NCBI GenBank assembly: GCA_020852035.1
Contig: JADZBR010000086.1
Location: forward strand, 1 to 18,403
DNA from: Caulobacteraceae bacterium
GTDB taxonomy: Bacteria; Pseudomonadota; Alphaproteobacteria; Caulobacterales; Caulobacteraceae
Direction of reading: 5' to 3'
Length of the DNA: 18,403 bases
Shown here: one piece after another, positions 7,287 through 14,504 of the stretch
Numbering within the stretch: position 1 is the first letter of the stretch
Layout: each line of letters begins with the position of its first letter
Notes under the pieces: generated by a model
Seen by the model: only the letters and a program-made list of their open reading frames with translations
Told to the model about the DNA's origin: nothing
The model's database searches: none
Translations under genes and position numbers: made by a program

Positions 7287-8180
7287 ATGCCGGACGACGC
7301 CCAACGGGTTCTGGACGCCTCGCAGGAGGTGATCCGCCTCTGGCCGGACGGGCCGCCGAGCGTCATCGAGGGCGTCGGCCCGGAGGCGGCCTACACGGCC
7401 GCGGCAGGCGTGGCGGCCGGCACGACCATGCTGCGCAACGTCACCGAAGCGACCCTGACGGTGTTTCGGCCCAAGGCGGGCAAGGCCAATGGGGTGGGCG
7501 TGGTGGTCTGCCCCGGCGGCGGCTGGCGCATCCTGGCCTGGCAGCATGAGGGGATCGATCTCGCCCACTGGCTGGCCGAGCGCGGCTATACCGCCTTCCT
7601 GCTGAAATACCGGCTGCGCGGCACGCCCGCCGATCCGGCCGAGTTCGCTGCGCGAATGGCGGCGCTGGACGGGCGGATCGCCTCGCCGCTGGCGGCGAAG
7701 GATGCGCCGCGCGCCTTCGGCCAGCTGGACTCCAGCGAGGCGCATCTGCAGGCCCGCGAGGTCGCGGCCGACGACGGCCGGCGGGCGCTGGCGGTGGTGC
7801 GCGAGCGGGCGGCGGAGTTCGGCCTCGCGCCCGGCACGCTGGGCATGATCGGCTTTTCCGCCGGGGCCTTCCTGGTCGCCGACGTGGCGATGGAGCCCGG
7901 CGGACCGGACTTCGTGGCGCCGATCTACGGCGGCGAGACGCGCGGGCGGCCCGTGCCGGCCGAGGCCCCGCCGCTGTTCACCGTCATCGCCCAGGACGAC
8001 CGCTACCTCTTCAAGATCGTCGAGCAGCTCTACGCCGACTGGTCGAACGCCGACCGCCCGGCCGAGCTGCATATCTTCGCCCGCGGCGCGCACGGCTTTG
8101 GCATGGTGCGCCAGGGGTTGCCCTGCGACCGCTGGATCGACCTCTTCGAGGCCTGGATGGCCGATCAGGGATTCGCCTGA
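7287..8180 (+). CDS. Alpha/beta hydrolase, HSL/BD-FAE-like esterase
   Basis: The 297-residue cytoplasmic enzyme is a serine hydrolase of the alpha/beta fold, probably a carboxylesterase. ATG 7287 follows AAGGGAGGAGCGC, a strong ribosome-binding site. Visible elements: oxyanion-hole motif VVVCPGGGW (about residues 72-80), nucleophile elbow GFSAG with Ser191, an acid residue in AQDDR (Asp237 or 238) and histidine in GAHGFGM (His269). The order and spacing match the hormone-sensitive-lipase/acetyl-xylan-esterase-like group. There is no signal peptide. The region 112-165 between the strands is a helical cap rich in alanine and acidic residues. The gene is divergent from the secreted protein gene at 7162, and its last 16 bases overlap the 3' end of the ParA-like gene on the other strand. 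The substrate is unknown; xylan or other acetylated sugars are possible from the family. Confidence 0.88.
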   Translation: MPDDAQRVLDASQEVIRLWPDGPPSVIEGVGPEAAYTAAAGVAAGTTMLRNVTEATLTVFRPKAGKANGVGVVVCPGGGWRILAWQHEGIDLAHWLAERGYTAFLLKYRLRGTPADPAEFAARMAALDGRIASPLAAKDAPRAFGQLDSSEAHLQAREVAADDGRRALAVVRERAAEFGLAPGTLGMIGFSAGAFLVADVAMEPGGPDFVAPIYGGETRGRPVPAEAPPLFTVIAQDDRYLFKIVEQLYADWSNADRPAELHIFARGAHGFGMVRQGLPCDRWIDLFEAWMADQGFA

Positions 8181-8827
8181 GACGCCGCCGGGGCGCCGTC
8201 GGCGAGTTCGCCCTGCACGAAGTCCCAGAGCGCGGCCGCGTCGCGTGCAGCGGCCTTGTCGGGCATTTCCTCGGCCGAGCGGCCGGTCTCCAGGGCGGTC
8301 TGGTAAACCGTGCGCGAGCGTAGCACCACCGGCGCGATCGGGGCCTGCAGGTAGTTCAGGCCGCGCAGCGCGCGCTGCACGATCGGCGCCTCGACCTTCT
8401 CGCGGGCGACCGGCGCCTGGTTGATCAGCACCACGCCGGGCTTGCCGAGCCGGCGCACGATGCTGAGCGTGCGGGCCAGGCCCGCGATGTCGATCAGGGT
8501 GGGGCGGGCGACCATGATCGCCAGGTCGGAGAGCACGATGGCCTCGGTCACGTCCTCGACGGCGCCGGCCGGCGTGTCGATGACCAGCAGTTCCTTCTTC
8601 AGGCCCACCGCCGCGAACTGGGCGGCCAGCAGCTTGGGCCCGGTCGTCTCGATCACGTCGGGGCCGTCCCCGACCCGGGCGCTGAGGATGTGACGGGCCG
8701 ACTGCTGCGGGTCGATGTCGGCGAGCAGGGTGGCCACGCCGCGCCGGTGCGCCGCCAGCGCCAGGTGGGTGGCCACCGTGGTCTTCCCCGAGCCGCCCTT
8801 CAGGGCGATCACCGACACCGTACGCAA
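8165..8827 (-). CDS. ParA/MinD-family ATPase, solitary
   Basis: The 220-residue protein is a deviant Walker A P-loop ATPase of the ParA type. It has KGGSGKTT at residues 10-17 with the signature lysine Lys10 and Lys15, DIDPQQSA at 37-44 (Walker A-prime), and LLVIDTPAG at 80-88 (Walker B, Asp84). No ATG precedes the motif. TTG 8827 is chosen because GGGAGG stands 6 bases before it, giving MRTVSVIALKGG; a GTG two codons further in (8821-8819) is the alternative. The short form without an N-terminal DNA-binding domain resembles plasmid-type and orphan ParA proteins that position DNA, chemoreceptors or other cargo. No parB or cargo gene is adjacent. It lies 71 bases after aguB on the same strand and may be transcribed with it. 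MipZ is longer, and I do not claim that identity. Confidence 0.85.
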   Translation of the reverse strand: MRTVSVIALKGGSGKTTVATHLALAAHRRGVATLLADIDPQQSARHILSARVGDGPDVIETTGPKLLAAQFAAVGLKKELLVIDTPAGAVEDVTEAIVLSDLAIMVARPTLIDIAGLARTLSIVRRLGKPGVVLINQAPVAREKVEAPIVQRALRGLNYLQAPIAPVVLRSRTVYQTALETGRSAEEMPDKAAARDAAALWDFVQGELADGAPAASQANP

Positions 8828-8898
8828 ACGCCGCCTCCCGCTGCACCGGCCCTGTTGTCCGCGCCAATTGGGGCAGGTGCGCGGCGAAGCGCGACCGT

Positions 8899-9777
8899 TC
8901 AGGCCGGCCGACCGCCGGTGAGCGCGCCGTAGAGGTCGGTCCGCCGGTCGCGGAAGAAGCCCCAGGCGGCGCGGTGCGTGGCCAGGAAGTCGAGGTCGAA
9001 CTCGGCCGTCGTCACGCCCTCCTCGTCGCGGCCCATGTCGCCCACGAGATCGCCGCGATGGTCGGCGATGAAGCTGGAGCCGTAGAACCGCTGGCCGCCG
9101 TTCGGATAGCCTTCCCAGGGCTCGAAGCCGGTGCGGTTGGCGCCGACCACCGGGATGACGTTGGAGACCGCGTGCCCCTGCATGGCGCGCCGCCAGGGCA
9201 GGGCGGTGTCGAGGCTGGGGTCGTGCGGCTCCGAGCCGATGGCGGTGGGATAGAACAGCACCTCGGCGCCCATCAGCGCCATCGCGCGGGCGGCCTCCGG
9301 ATACCACTGGTCCCAGCAGATGCCGACGCCGAGCCGCCCGAACCGGGTGTCCCAGACCTTGAAGCCGGTGTCGCCGGGGCGGAAGTAGTACTTCTCCTGA
9401 TAGCCCGGCCCGTCGGGGATGTGGCTCTTGCGATAGACGCCGAGCAGGGCGCCGTCGGCGTCGGCCATCACCAGGCTGTTGAAATAGTGCGGCCCCTCGC
9501 GCTCGAAGATCGAGATCGGCAGCACCACGCCCAGTTCGCCGGCCAGCGGCGCCAGGGCCTTCACGCACGGGTGCTCGCGCCAGGGGTGGGCCTCGGCGAA
9601 CCAGCGCTCCTCCTGGGCGACGCAGAAGTAGGGGCCCTGGAACAGTTCGGACGGCAGGATCGCCTGCGCGCCCTGGGCGGCCGCCTCGCGGATCAGTCCT
9701 TCGGTCCGGGCGATGTTGGCCGCCATGTCCTCGCCGTAGGCGGCTTGCAGGGCGGCGACCTTGATCTTGCGGGTCAT
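8899..9777 (-). CDS. aguB: N-carbamoylputrescine amidase
   Basis: The 292-residue cytoplasmic enzyme hydrolyses N-carbamoylputrescine to putrescine, CO2 and ammonia. It belongs to the nitrilase superfamily, and the catalytic triad is visible: Glu44 in LPSELFQGPYFC, Lys117 in YRKSHIPDGPGYQEKYYF and Cys154 in GICWDQWYPE. These blocks, especially the last, are diagnostic of AguB rather than general amidases. ATG 9777 overlaps the aguA stop by one base (TGATG on the minus strand), so translation is probably coupled. With aguA it forms the agmatine route to putrescine. The ParA-like gene follows after 71 bases. Confidence 0.96.
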   Translation of the reverse strand: MTRKIKVAALQAAYGEDMAANIARTEGLIREAAAQGAQAILPSELFQGPYFCVAQEERWFAEAHPWREHPCVKALAPLAGELGVVLPISIFEREGPHYFNSLVMADADGALLGVYRKSHIPDGPGYQEKYYFRPGDTGFKVWDTRFGRLGVGICWDQWYPEAARAMALMGAEVLFYPTAIGSEPHDPSLDTALPWRRAMQGHAVSNVIPVVGANRTGFEPWEGYPNGGQRFYGSSFIADHRGDLVGDMGRDEEGVTTAEFDLDFLATHRAAWGFFRDRRTDLYGALTGGRPA

Positions 9778-10763
9778 CAGGCGGGCTCCTGCTGGGTGAT
9801 GCAGTGGAACGAGCCGCCGCCGGTAAGGATCGCGTTCGACGGCAGGCCGATCGCCTCGCGGTCGGGAAACAGCGCGGCGAGCGCCTGCAGCGCCAGGCGC
9901 GAAGCGTCGTCCTCATAGGTCGGCATGATCACCGCGCGGTTGGCGATCAGGAAGTTCATGTGCGAGGCCGGGACCGGGCCGTCCTCGCCCTCGATGCGGC
10001 CCGGCGAGGGCAGGCGCACGACCTTCAGCCGTTCGCCGCGCGCGTCGGTCATGCCGGCCAGCGCCGCGGCGGCCGCGTCGTAGACCGCCGCGTTCGGGTC
10101 GTCCGCGCCGAACGCGACCGGGCAGGCGACCACGCCCGGCGCGACGAAGCGGGCGAGGTTGTCGATGTGGCCGTCGGTGTGATCGCGCACCAGGCCCTCG
10201 CCCAGCCACAGCACTTTCTTCGCGCCCAGCGCCTCGCCGAGCGCCGCCTCGGCGGCGGCCTGGGTCCAGCCGGGGTTGCGGTTGGGGTTCAGCAGGCACT
10301 GGCGGGTGGTCAGCACCGTGCCAAAGCCGTCGTGGTCCACCGCCCCGCCTTCCAGGATGAAGTCGTGGGTCGCCAGCGGCGCGCCGGAGGCTTCGGCGAT
10401 CTGGCCGGCCACCTCGTCGTCGTGGGCCAGCCGGTACTTGCCGCCCCAGCCGTTGAAGCCAAAGGCGTTGGCCGTTCCGCCGGCGAAGATCGGGCCGGTG
10501 TCGCGCCGCCAGATGTCGCCGAAGCGGCCCAGGGCGATCTCCACGCCCGGCGCGCCGCCCGTGAGGTCGCGGGCCGCGCCCAGCCCCTCCGCCGTGGCCA
10601 GCAGCCGCACCCGCTCGCCGCCCGGTCCGGCCAGGGCGCGCGCCAGGGCGGCGACCTCGGCCTGCGCCGGCGCGAGGTCGTCCTCCCAAAGGTCGGCGTG
10701 GCTGGGAAAGCCCAGCCACATGGCGCGGTGCGGGGCCCACTCGGCGGGCACGGGTGTTCGCAT
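9777..10763 (-). CDS. aguA: Agmatine deiminase
   Basis: The 328-residue enzyme hydrolyses agmatine to N-carbamoylputrescine and ammonia and belongs to the guanidine-group-modifying (pentein) superfamily. ATG 10763 is preferred over an open-frame extension to 10814 because GGAG lies 6 bases before it and the protein then starts at PVPAEWAPHRAMWLGFP, the usual AguA beginning. Active-site residues from this start: Asp88 in WRRDTGP, Glu138 in LEGGAVDHDG, His199 in DHTDGHIDNLARF and nucleophile Cys321 in GGGSFHCITQQ. The length is slightly below the usual 350-370. It is the first gene of the aguA-aguB pair, with the stop and start overlapping. An intrinsic terminator just upstream separates it from the TonB-receptor gene, so it should have its own promoter. 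Confidence 0.95.
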   Translation of the reverse strand: MRTPVPAEWAPHRAMWLGFPSHADLWEDDLAPAQAEVAALARALAGPGGERVRLLATAEGLGAARDLTGGAPGVEIALGRFGDIWRRDTGPIFAGGTANAFGFNGWGGKYRLAHDDEVAGQIAEASGAPLATHDFILEGGAVDHDGFGTVLTTRQCLLNPNRNPGWTQAAAEAALGEALGAKKVLWLGEGLVRDHTDGHIDNLARFVAPGVVACPVAFGADDPNAAVYDAAAAALAGMTDARGERLKVVRLPSPGRIEGEDGPVPASHMNFLIANRAVIMPTYEDDASRLALQALAALFPDREAIGLPSNAILTGGGSFHCITQQEPA

Positions 10764-10784
10764 CGGGGTCTCCAGCGGACGCGG

Positions 10785-10814
10785 GCAGATGGGACGTGGG
10801 GGTCCTGGCGTCAA
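10785..10814 (-). promoter_or_regulatory. Candidate promoter for aguA-aguB
   Basis: On the minus strand, TTGACG (plus-strand bases 10809-10814) matches the alphaproteobacterial housekeeping -35 box. It lies just beyond the T-tract of the upstream terminator and about 46 bases before the aguA ATG. The -10 box is weak, so the call rests mainly on the -35 match and on the need for a promoter between terminator and gene. Confidence 0.25.
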
Positions 10815-10818
10815 GCAC

Positions 10819-10853
10819 GCAAAGAAAAAGGGCGGCCCGTCGCCGGGCCGCCC
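10819..10853 (-). terminator. Intrinsic terminator of the TonB-receptor gene
   Basis: A perfect 10-bp GC stem, GGGCGGCCCG (10830-10839) with CGGGCCGCCC (10844-10853), has a 4-base loop. On the minus strand it is followed by CTTTTTCTTTGC, the T-rich tract of a Rho-independent terminator. The stem starts 22 bases after the TAA of the receptor gene. It points in the right direction to stop that transcript before aguA. On the plus strand there is no T-tract. Confidence 0.85.
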
Positions 10854-10875
10854 CCATTCCCGATCTGACGGCGCC

Positions 10876-13800
10876 TTAGAACTCGAAGCGCACGCCGACT
10901 TTGATCTGCCAGGTCGAGGCCGGCAGGATCACCTGCGGGCGACGCGCCTGGTCGGCCAGGCCCGGGATGGCGTTGGCGGCCGACAGCGACGAGTTCACGT
11001 TCTGCAGCGAGGAGTAGTTGAACACCGCGCCCGGCGCGGCGCAGGACGCGGCCGCCCCGCCCGGCGTCTGGCAGTTCAGCACCACCGTGCCGACGCCGCG
11101 GTAGAACGGATACTGCTCGGTCACGCCCCACTTCTTGTTGATCAGGTTGCCGAAGTTTTCGACGTCCATGTAGAGCTTGACCTTACCGGTCGGCAGGTAG
11201 GGCACCCGGATCTCCTGCGACAGGCGCAGGTCGACCGTGGTGATCGGTTCGGAACGGAAGCCGTTCCGCGGCGCGGTCTTGCCGGCGTATTTGATCAGCC
11301 CGGTGTTGGCCAAAAAGCCGTTGAAGGCGTTCAGGTCGATGCCGGTGTAGGTCACCCGCGGGTCGCTGGTGGCGGTGACCCGGCCCGAGCCGTCGGTCTG
11401 CGGCACGTAGAACAGCTGGTTGGAGGTGCCGAAGGCGCCCGAGTAGGACTGCGGGACCACGTTGCCGAAGTCGTTGTCGCGGTTCGACGAGCGGCTGTTG
11501 TGGTAGACATAGGAAAACGGCAGGCCCGAACGCACCTGGGCGAAGACGTTGATCTCCGTCTTGGCGTCCTCGAAGAATTCCCGCTCCCAGTGCGCGTTCA
11601 TCGAGAAGCGATGGCGGATCTCATAGTCGGAGGTCGCCTTCGCCGGGTTGTTGTGATCGCTCGAGGCGAACCGGACGTAGGACGAGTCCGGCTGCGACGA
11701 GGTCATCGGGTTGCGGTCTTCGGCGTCGGTGTAGGTGTAGGTCGAGGAGATATCGAGGCCGTCGAAGAGGCCCTCGTTCCACGATTTCTGCAGGGTGAAG
11801 GCCGCCGACAGGGCATGGCCGCCGTCCTTGGTGTTGGAGAGCAGCAGGTCCCAGTCGTTGCCGGTGGTGACGCCTTGCGGATTACGGCCGTAGACCGGCC
11901 GTCCGTCCGGCGCCGTGCCGATCTGCAGCGCACGCAGGTCGTAGTAGTAGAGCGCGTTCTCGAAGTCGTTGTAGATCACGTCCGCCTGCGCGCGGAACCG
12001 GCCCACCCACGGCGCCTCGATGTCGCGGCCGACGCTGAGGTTGTACTTCCAGGCGCTGGGGATTTTGAAGTTCGGGTCCAGCGCCACCACGTTGCCGCTG
12101 CCGGGCGTGAAGGTGCAGTTGGCGCCGGCCGGGACCACCGACAGATCGGTGATGCCGCTGACCGTGCCGATGTCCGGGCACTGGGCGTTGGTGATCCGCA
12201 CCCCGTCGTTGCCGAACGGGTTGCCGATCTGCACGTTGGTGCCGATCGTCGAGAACCGGCCGATGCCGCCCGACACCTGCCATTCGCCCGGCGTCCAGTT
12301 GAAGCTGACGCGCGGCATGATCAGGTCGCGACCGTCGAGGTTGGCGGTGTTGTCGAAGCCCTCGCGGCTGACGAAGTTGGTGTTCAGCACCGGACGGTCG
12401 TCCATCGCGTACCAGTCGTAGCGGATGCCGCCGGTGATCCGCAGGTCATCGGTCGCCTGCCAGGTGTCTTCCGCATAGAGCGAGTTCACGTCGTAGCCGA
12501 ACAGCACCGCGCCGTCGCGGGCGGTGCCGAAGCTGGCCGGCACCGTGCCGCCGTTCGGATCGACCGCGCCGCGGATGACCAGGCTGGAGGGCTCGCCCGC
12601 CAGGAAGTCGGCGTAGCTGTCGAAGCCCCAGGTGCCTTGCGACTGGGCGACGAAGACGTTGGTGAAGTCCCGCTTCTCGGTGCGGGCGCCGACCATGATG
12701 TCGTGCGCGCGCCAGCTATAGCGGCCGATCAGCTCGACGTTGAGGTTTTCGCTGTAGAGATAGTTGTCGTGGCGGAAGTTGTCCGCGCCGAACTGGATCT
12801 GCGGGGTCCCGGCGCCGCCCTGGACGCCCGGCAGGTCGGCGACGCCCACGGTCACCTGGCCGACCTCGAAGCCGTTCGGGCCGAGCTGGGTGGTCTCGGT
12901 TTCCTTGTAGGCGACGCGCAGCTCGGTGGAGAAGTTCTCGGTCCACTGCGAGTTCAGCTGGGCGTTGTAGGTCGTGAGCCGCTCGTCCTTCAGGTACTGG
13001 GTCGATTCCAGGCCGACCCGCGGCTGGCCCAGGCTGTCGCCGTTCGGGAAGACGTTCGAGGTCGAACCGTTGAACGAGGTGCCCTTGGTTTCCTGGAAGG
13101 TCAGGGCCAGGCGGTGGTCGTCGGTGATGTTCCAGTCGATCTTGGCGAGATATTTCTCGTCCTGCACCGGCGGGGCCAGCTGGACGTAGGAGCCGGTGTC
13201 GTAGCCGTAGCGCTGCTGGGCGGCGGTGCGGAAGGTCTCGATCGCCTGGGCGGTGATGCGCGGCACTTCCGTCGGGTAGCCGGCGCCGGTCGGCCCTTCA
13301 TCCAGCGAGAACTGCGATTCGAACTTCTCGTAGGAGCCGAAGAAGAACAGCCGGTCCTTGATGATCGGACCGCCCAGGGTGGCGCCCCAGGTCTTCTCCT
13401 CGAAGACGCGGGTGTAGGGGATGGTGTGCTTGGAGCCGTAGGCCAGGTTCGGCGCACCGTTCAGCGAGGTGCGGTTGTCGTAGCCCCAGTAGCGGTCGCC
13501 CAGCATGCTGTCGTCGCTCTTCTCGTAGAAGATCGACCCGCTGAACGAATTGGTGCCCGACTTGGTCACGGCGTTGATCGAACCGCCGATGAAGCCGTTG
13601 TTGATCACGCTGAAGGGCGCGGCCGAGGCGCTGACCGATTCGATCGCGTCGAGCGAGATCGGCGAGCGCTGGGTGGGATAGCCGTTGCCGTTGAGGCCGA
13701 ACTCGTCGTTCTGGCGGATGCCGTCGACGGTCAGCTGGTTCAGGCGGGTGTTGGTGCCGGCGAACGACAGCGCGTCGTCGTTCGACGGGTCGATGGTCGC

Positions 13801-14289
13801 GAACGGGTCGAGCCGGGCGATGTCCTTCAGGTCGCGGCTGATCGACGGCAGGGCGGAGATGTCGCCTTCCGAGAAGCGCGAGCCGGACCCGGAATCGCGC
13901 GTCGCGAGCGCGGCGGTGACCACCACTTCGGAAACCGTGCCGGGCGACAGGACCACCAGGTCCACGTCCACCGGATCGCCGACGCCGATGTTGGCGACGG
14001 TCGAGGATGCGCCCTCATAGCCGCTGGCGGCGACCGACACCTGGTAGGGCCCGCCGACGCGCAGGCCGCGCGAGGTGAAGAAGCCATCGGGCCCGGTCAG
14101 CGCCGTCGAGCGCGTGCCGGTCGGCTGGTGGACGATGCTGACCGTCGCGCCGCCGACGGCCTTGCCGGTCTCGTCGGTCACCTGGCCGCGCAGGCCGGCG
14201 GTGGTTTCCTGTGCATGGACCGCCGAAGCGGAGGCGAGCATCAGCGCGCCAAGCGCCACGCCGCTGGCGAGCTTCTTCATAGACATCAT
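10876..14289 (-). CDS. TonB-dependent receptor, Oar-like, with carboxypeptidase-regulatory-like domain
   Basis: The 1137-residue protein is an outer-membrane beta-barrel that takes up a ligand with energy from TonB. A signal peptide (about residues 1-26, ending SAVHA before QETT) is followed by a carboxypeptidase-regulatory-like Ig fold (about 30-110, starting LRGQVTDETGKAVGGATVSI). The plug domain covers about 120-240, with EVVVTAA, LTVDGIRQNDEFGLNGNG and INAVTKSGTNSFSGS. The long barrel ends in VGVRFEF with a C-terminal Phe, as expected for Bam-assembled proteins. AAGGGGA stands 10 bases before ATG 14289; ATG 14286 and 14280 are alternatives. The domain order and the plug motifs fit the Oar/OmpA-related receptor group common in Caulobacterales and Sphingomonadales. 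The substrate is unknown. No SusD-like, TonB/ExbBD or sensor gene is adjacent, so it is probably a single-gene unit ended by the terminator at 10819-10853. Confidence 0.95.
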   Translation of the reverse strand: MMSMKKLASGVALGALMLASASAVHAQETTAGLRGQVTDETGKAVGGATVSIVHQPTGTRSTALTGPDGFFTSRGLRVGGPYQVSVAASGYEGASSTVANIGVGDPVDVDLVVLSPGTVSEVVVTAALATRDSGSGSRFSEGDISALPSISRDLKDIARLDPFATIDPSNDDALSFAGTNTRLNQLTVDGIRQNDEFGLNGNGYPTQRSPISLDAIESVSASAAPFSVINNGFIGGSINAVTKSGTNSFSGSIFYEKSDDSMLGDRYWGYDNRTSLNGAPNLAYGSKHTIPYTRVFEEKTWGATLGGPIIKDRLFFFGSYEKFESQFSLDEGPTGAGYPTEVPRITAQAIETFRTAAQQRYGYDTGSYVQLAPPVQDEKYLAKIDWNITDDHRLALTFQETKGTSFNGSTSNVFPNGDSLGQPRVGLESTQYLKDERLTTYNAQLNSQWTENFSTELRVAYKETETTQLGPNGFEVGQVTVGVADLPGVQGGAGTPQIQFGADNFRHDNYLYSENLNVELIGRYSWRAHDIMVGARTEKRDFTNVFVAQSQGTWGFDSYADFLAGEPSSLVIRGAVDPNGGTVPASFGTARDGAVLFGYDVNSLYAEDTWQATDDLRITGGIRYDWYAMDDRPVLNTNFVSREGFDNTANLDGRDLIMPRVSFNWTPGEWQVSGGIGRFSTIGTNVQIGNPFGNDGVRITNAQCPDIGTVSGITDLSVVPAGANCTFTPGSGNVVALDPNFKIPSAWKYNLSVGRDIEAPWVGRFRAQADVIYNDFENALYYYDLRALQIGTAPDGRPVYGRNPQGVTTGNDWDLLLSNTKDGGHALSAAFTLQKSWNEGLFDGLDISSTYTYTDAEDRNPMTSSQPDSSYVRFASSDHNNPAKATSDYEIRHRFSMNAHWEREFFEDAKTEINVFAQVRSGLPFSYVYHNSRSSNRDNDFGNVVPQSYSGAFGTSNQLFYVPQTDGSGRVTATSDPRVTYTGIDLNAFNGFLANTGLIKYAGKTAPRNGFRSEPITTVDLRLSQEIRVPYLPTGKVKLYMDVENFGNLINKKWGVTEQYPFYRGVGTVVLNCQTPGGAAASCAAPGAVFNYSSLQNVNSSLSAANAIPGLADQARRPQVILPASTWQIKVGVRFEF

Positions 14290-14310
14290 TCTGAGTTATC
14301 CCCTTCCATC

Positions 14311-14347
14311 GGAGACGGGCCCGCGCCCCGGGGCCGCCCTCGTCTCC
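14311..14347 (-). promoter_or_regulatory. Imperfect hairpin in the leader of the TonB-receptor gene
   Basis: GGAGACG (14311-14317) pairs with CGTCTCC (14341-14347), and the stem continues with GGC/GCC past a bulge, enclosing a GC-rich inner stretch. It lies directly upstream of the ribosome-binding site (about 14300-14306) of the receptor gene. If transcribed it would form a stable leader structure and could affect translation or mRNA stability. No known riboswitch pattern was recognised. Confidence 0.35.
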
Positions 14348-14364
14348 GCCGTTGTCTAGCGCGG

Positions 14365-14394
14365 ATTTAACCGCCGAGGGTGACGCTTTTGCAA
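14365..14394 (-). promoter_or_regulatory. Weak candidate promoter for the TonB-receptor gene
   Basis: On the minus strand TTGCAA (14394-14389) and TTAAAT (14370-14365) are 18 bases apart, each matching four of six bases of the sigma-70-type boxes. They lie about 75-105 bases before the receptor ATG and upstream of the leader hairpin. The match is modest in a GC-rich background and could be chance. Confidence 0.2.
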
Positions 14395-14504
14395 CGCCTG
14401 ACGCACCGCAGCATTTGCGGCGGCCAAGCTATCCACAGATTGCTTTCGGCGCGGACGCCTTCGCCGCCTTTGACAGCCCAGGCCGCAGCCGCCACGGTCC
14501 GGCC

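Noticed and set aside
8165..9916. A single 583-codon minus-strand frame spanning the ParA gene and the aguB region
   Set aside because: Only the last 220 codons are real (ParA). The part before TTG 8827 is arginine/proline-rich out-of-frame reading of aguB and the gap, so it is not a fusion protein.
10276..14370. A 1364-codon open frame on the plus strand opposite the TonB-receptor gene
   Set aside because: It is the antisense shadow of a GC-rich gene. The product is composed almost wholly of Val, Gly, Ala, Arg, Asp, His and Gln with no domain, while the minus strand encodes a full receptor with signal peptide and C-terminal Phe.
14429..14437. A DnaA-box-like sequence CTATCCACA between the receptor and glycosyltransferase genes
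   Set aside because: It is a single site with one mismatch and no AT-rich stretch, second box or replication gene nearby, so it gives no evidence of an origin.
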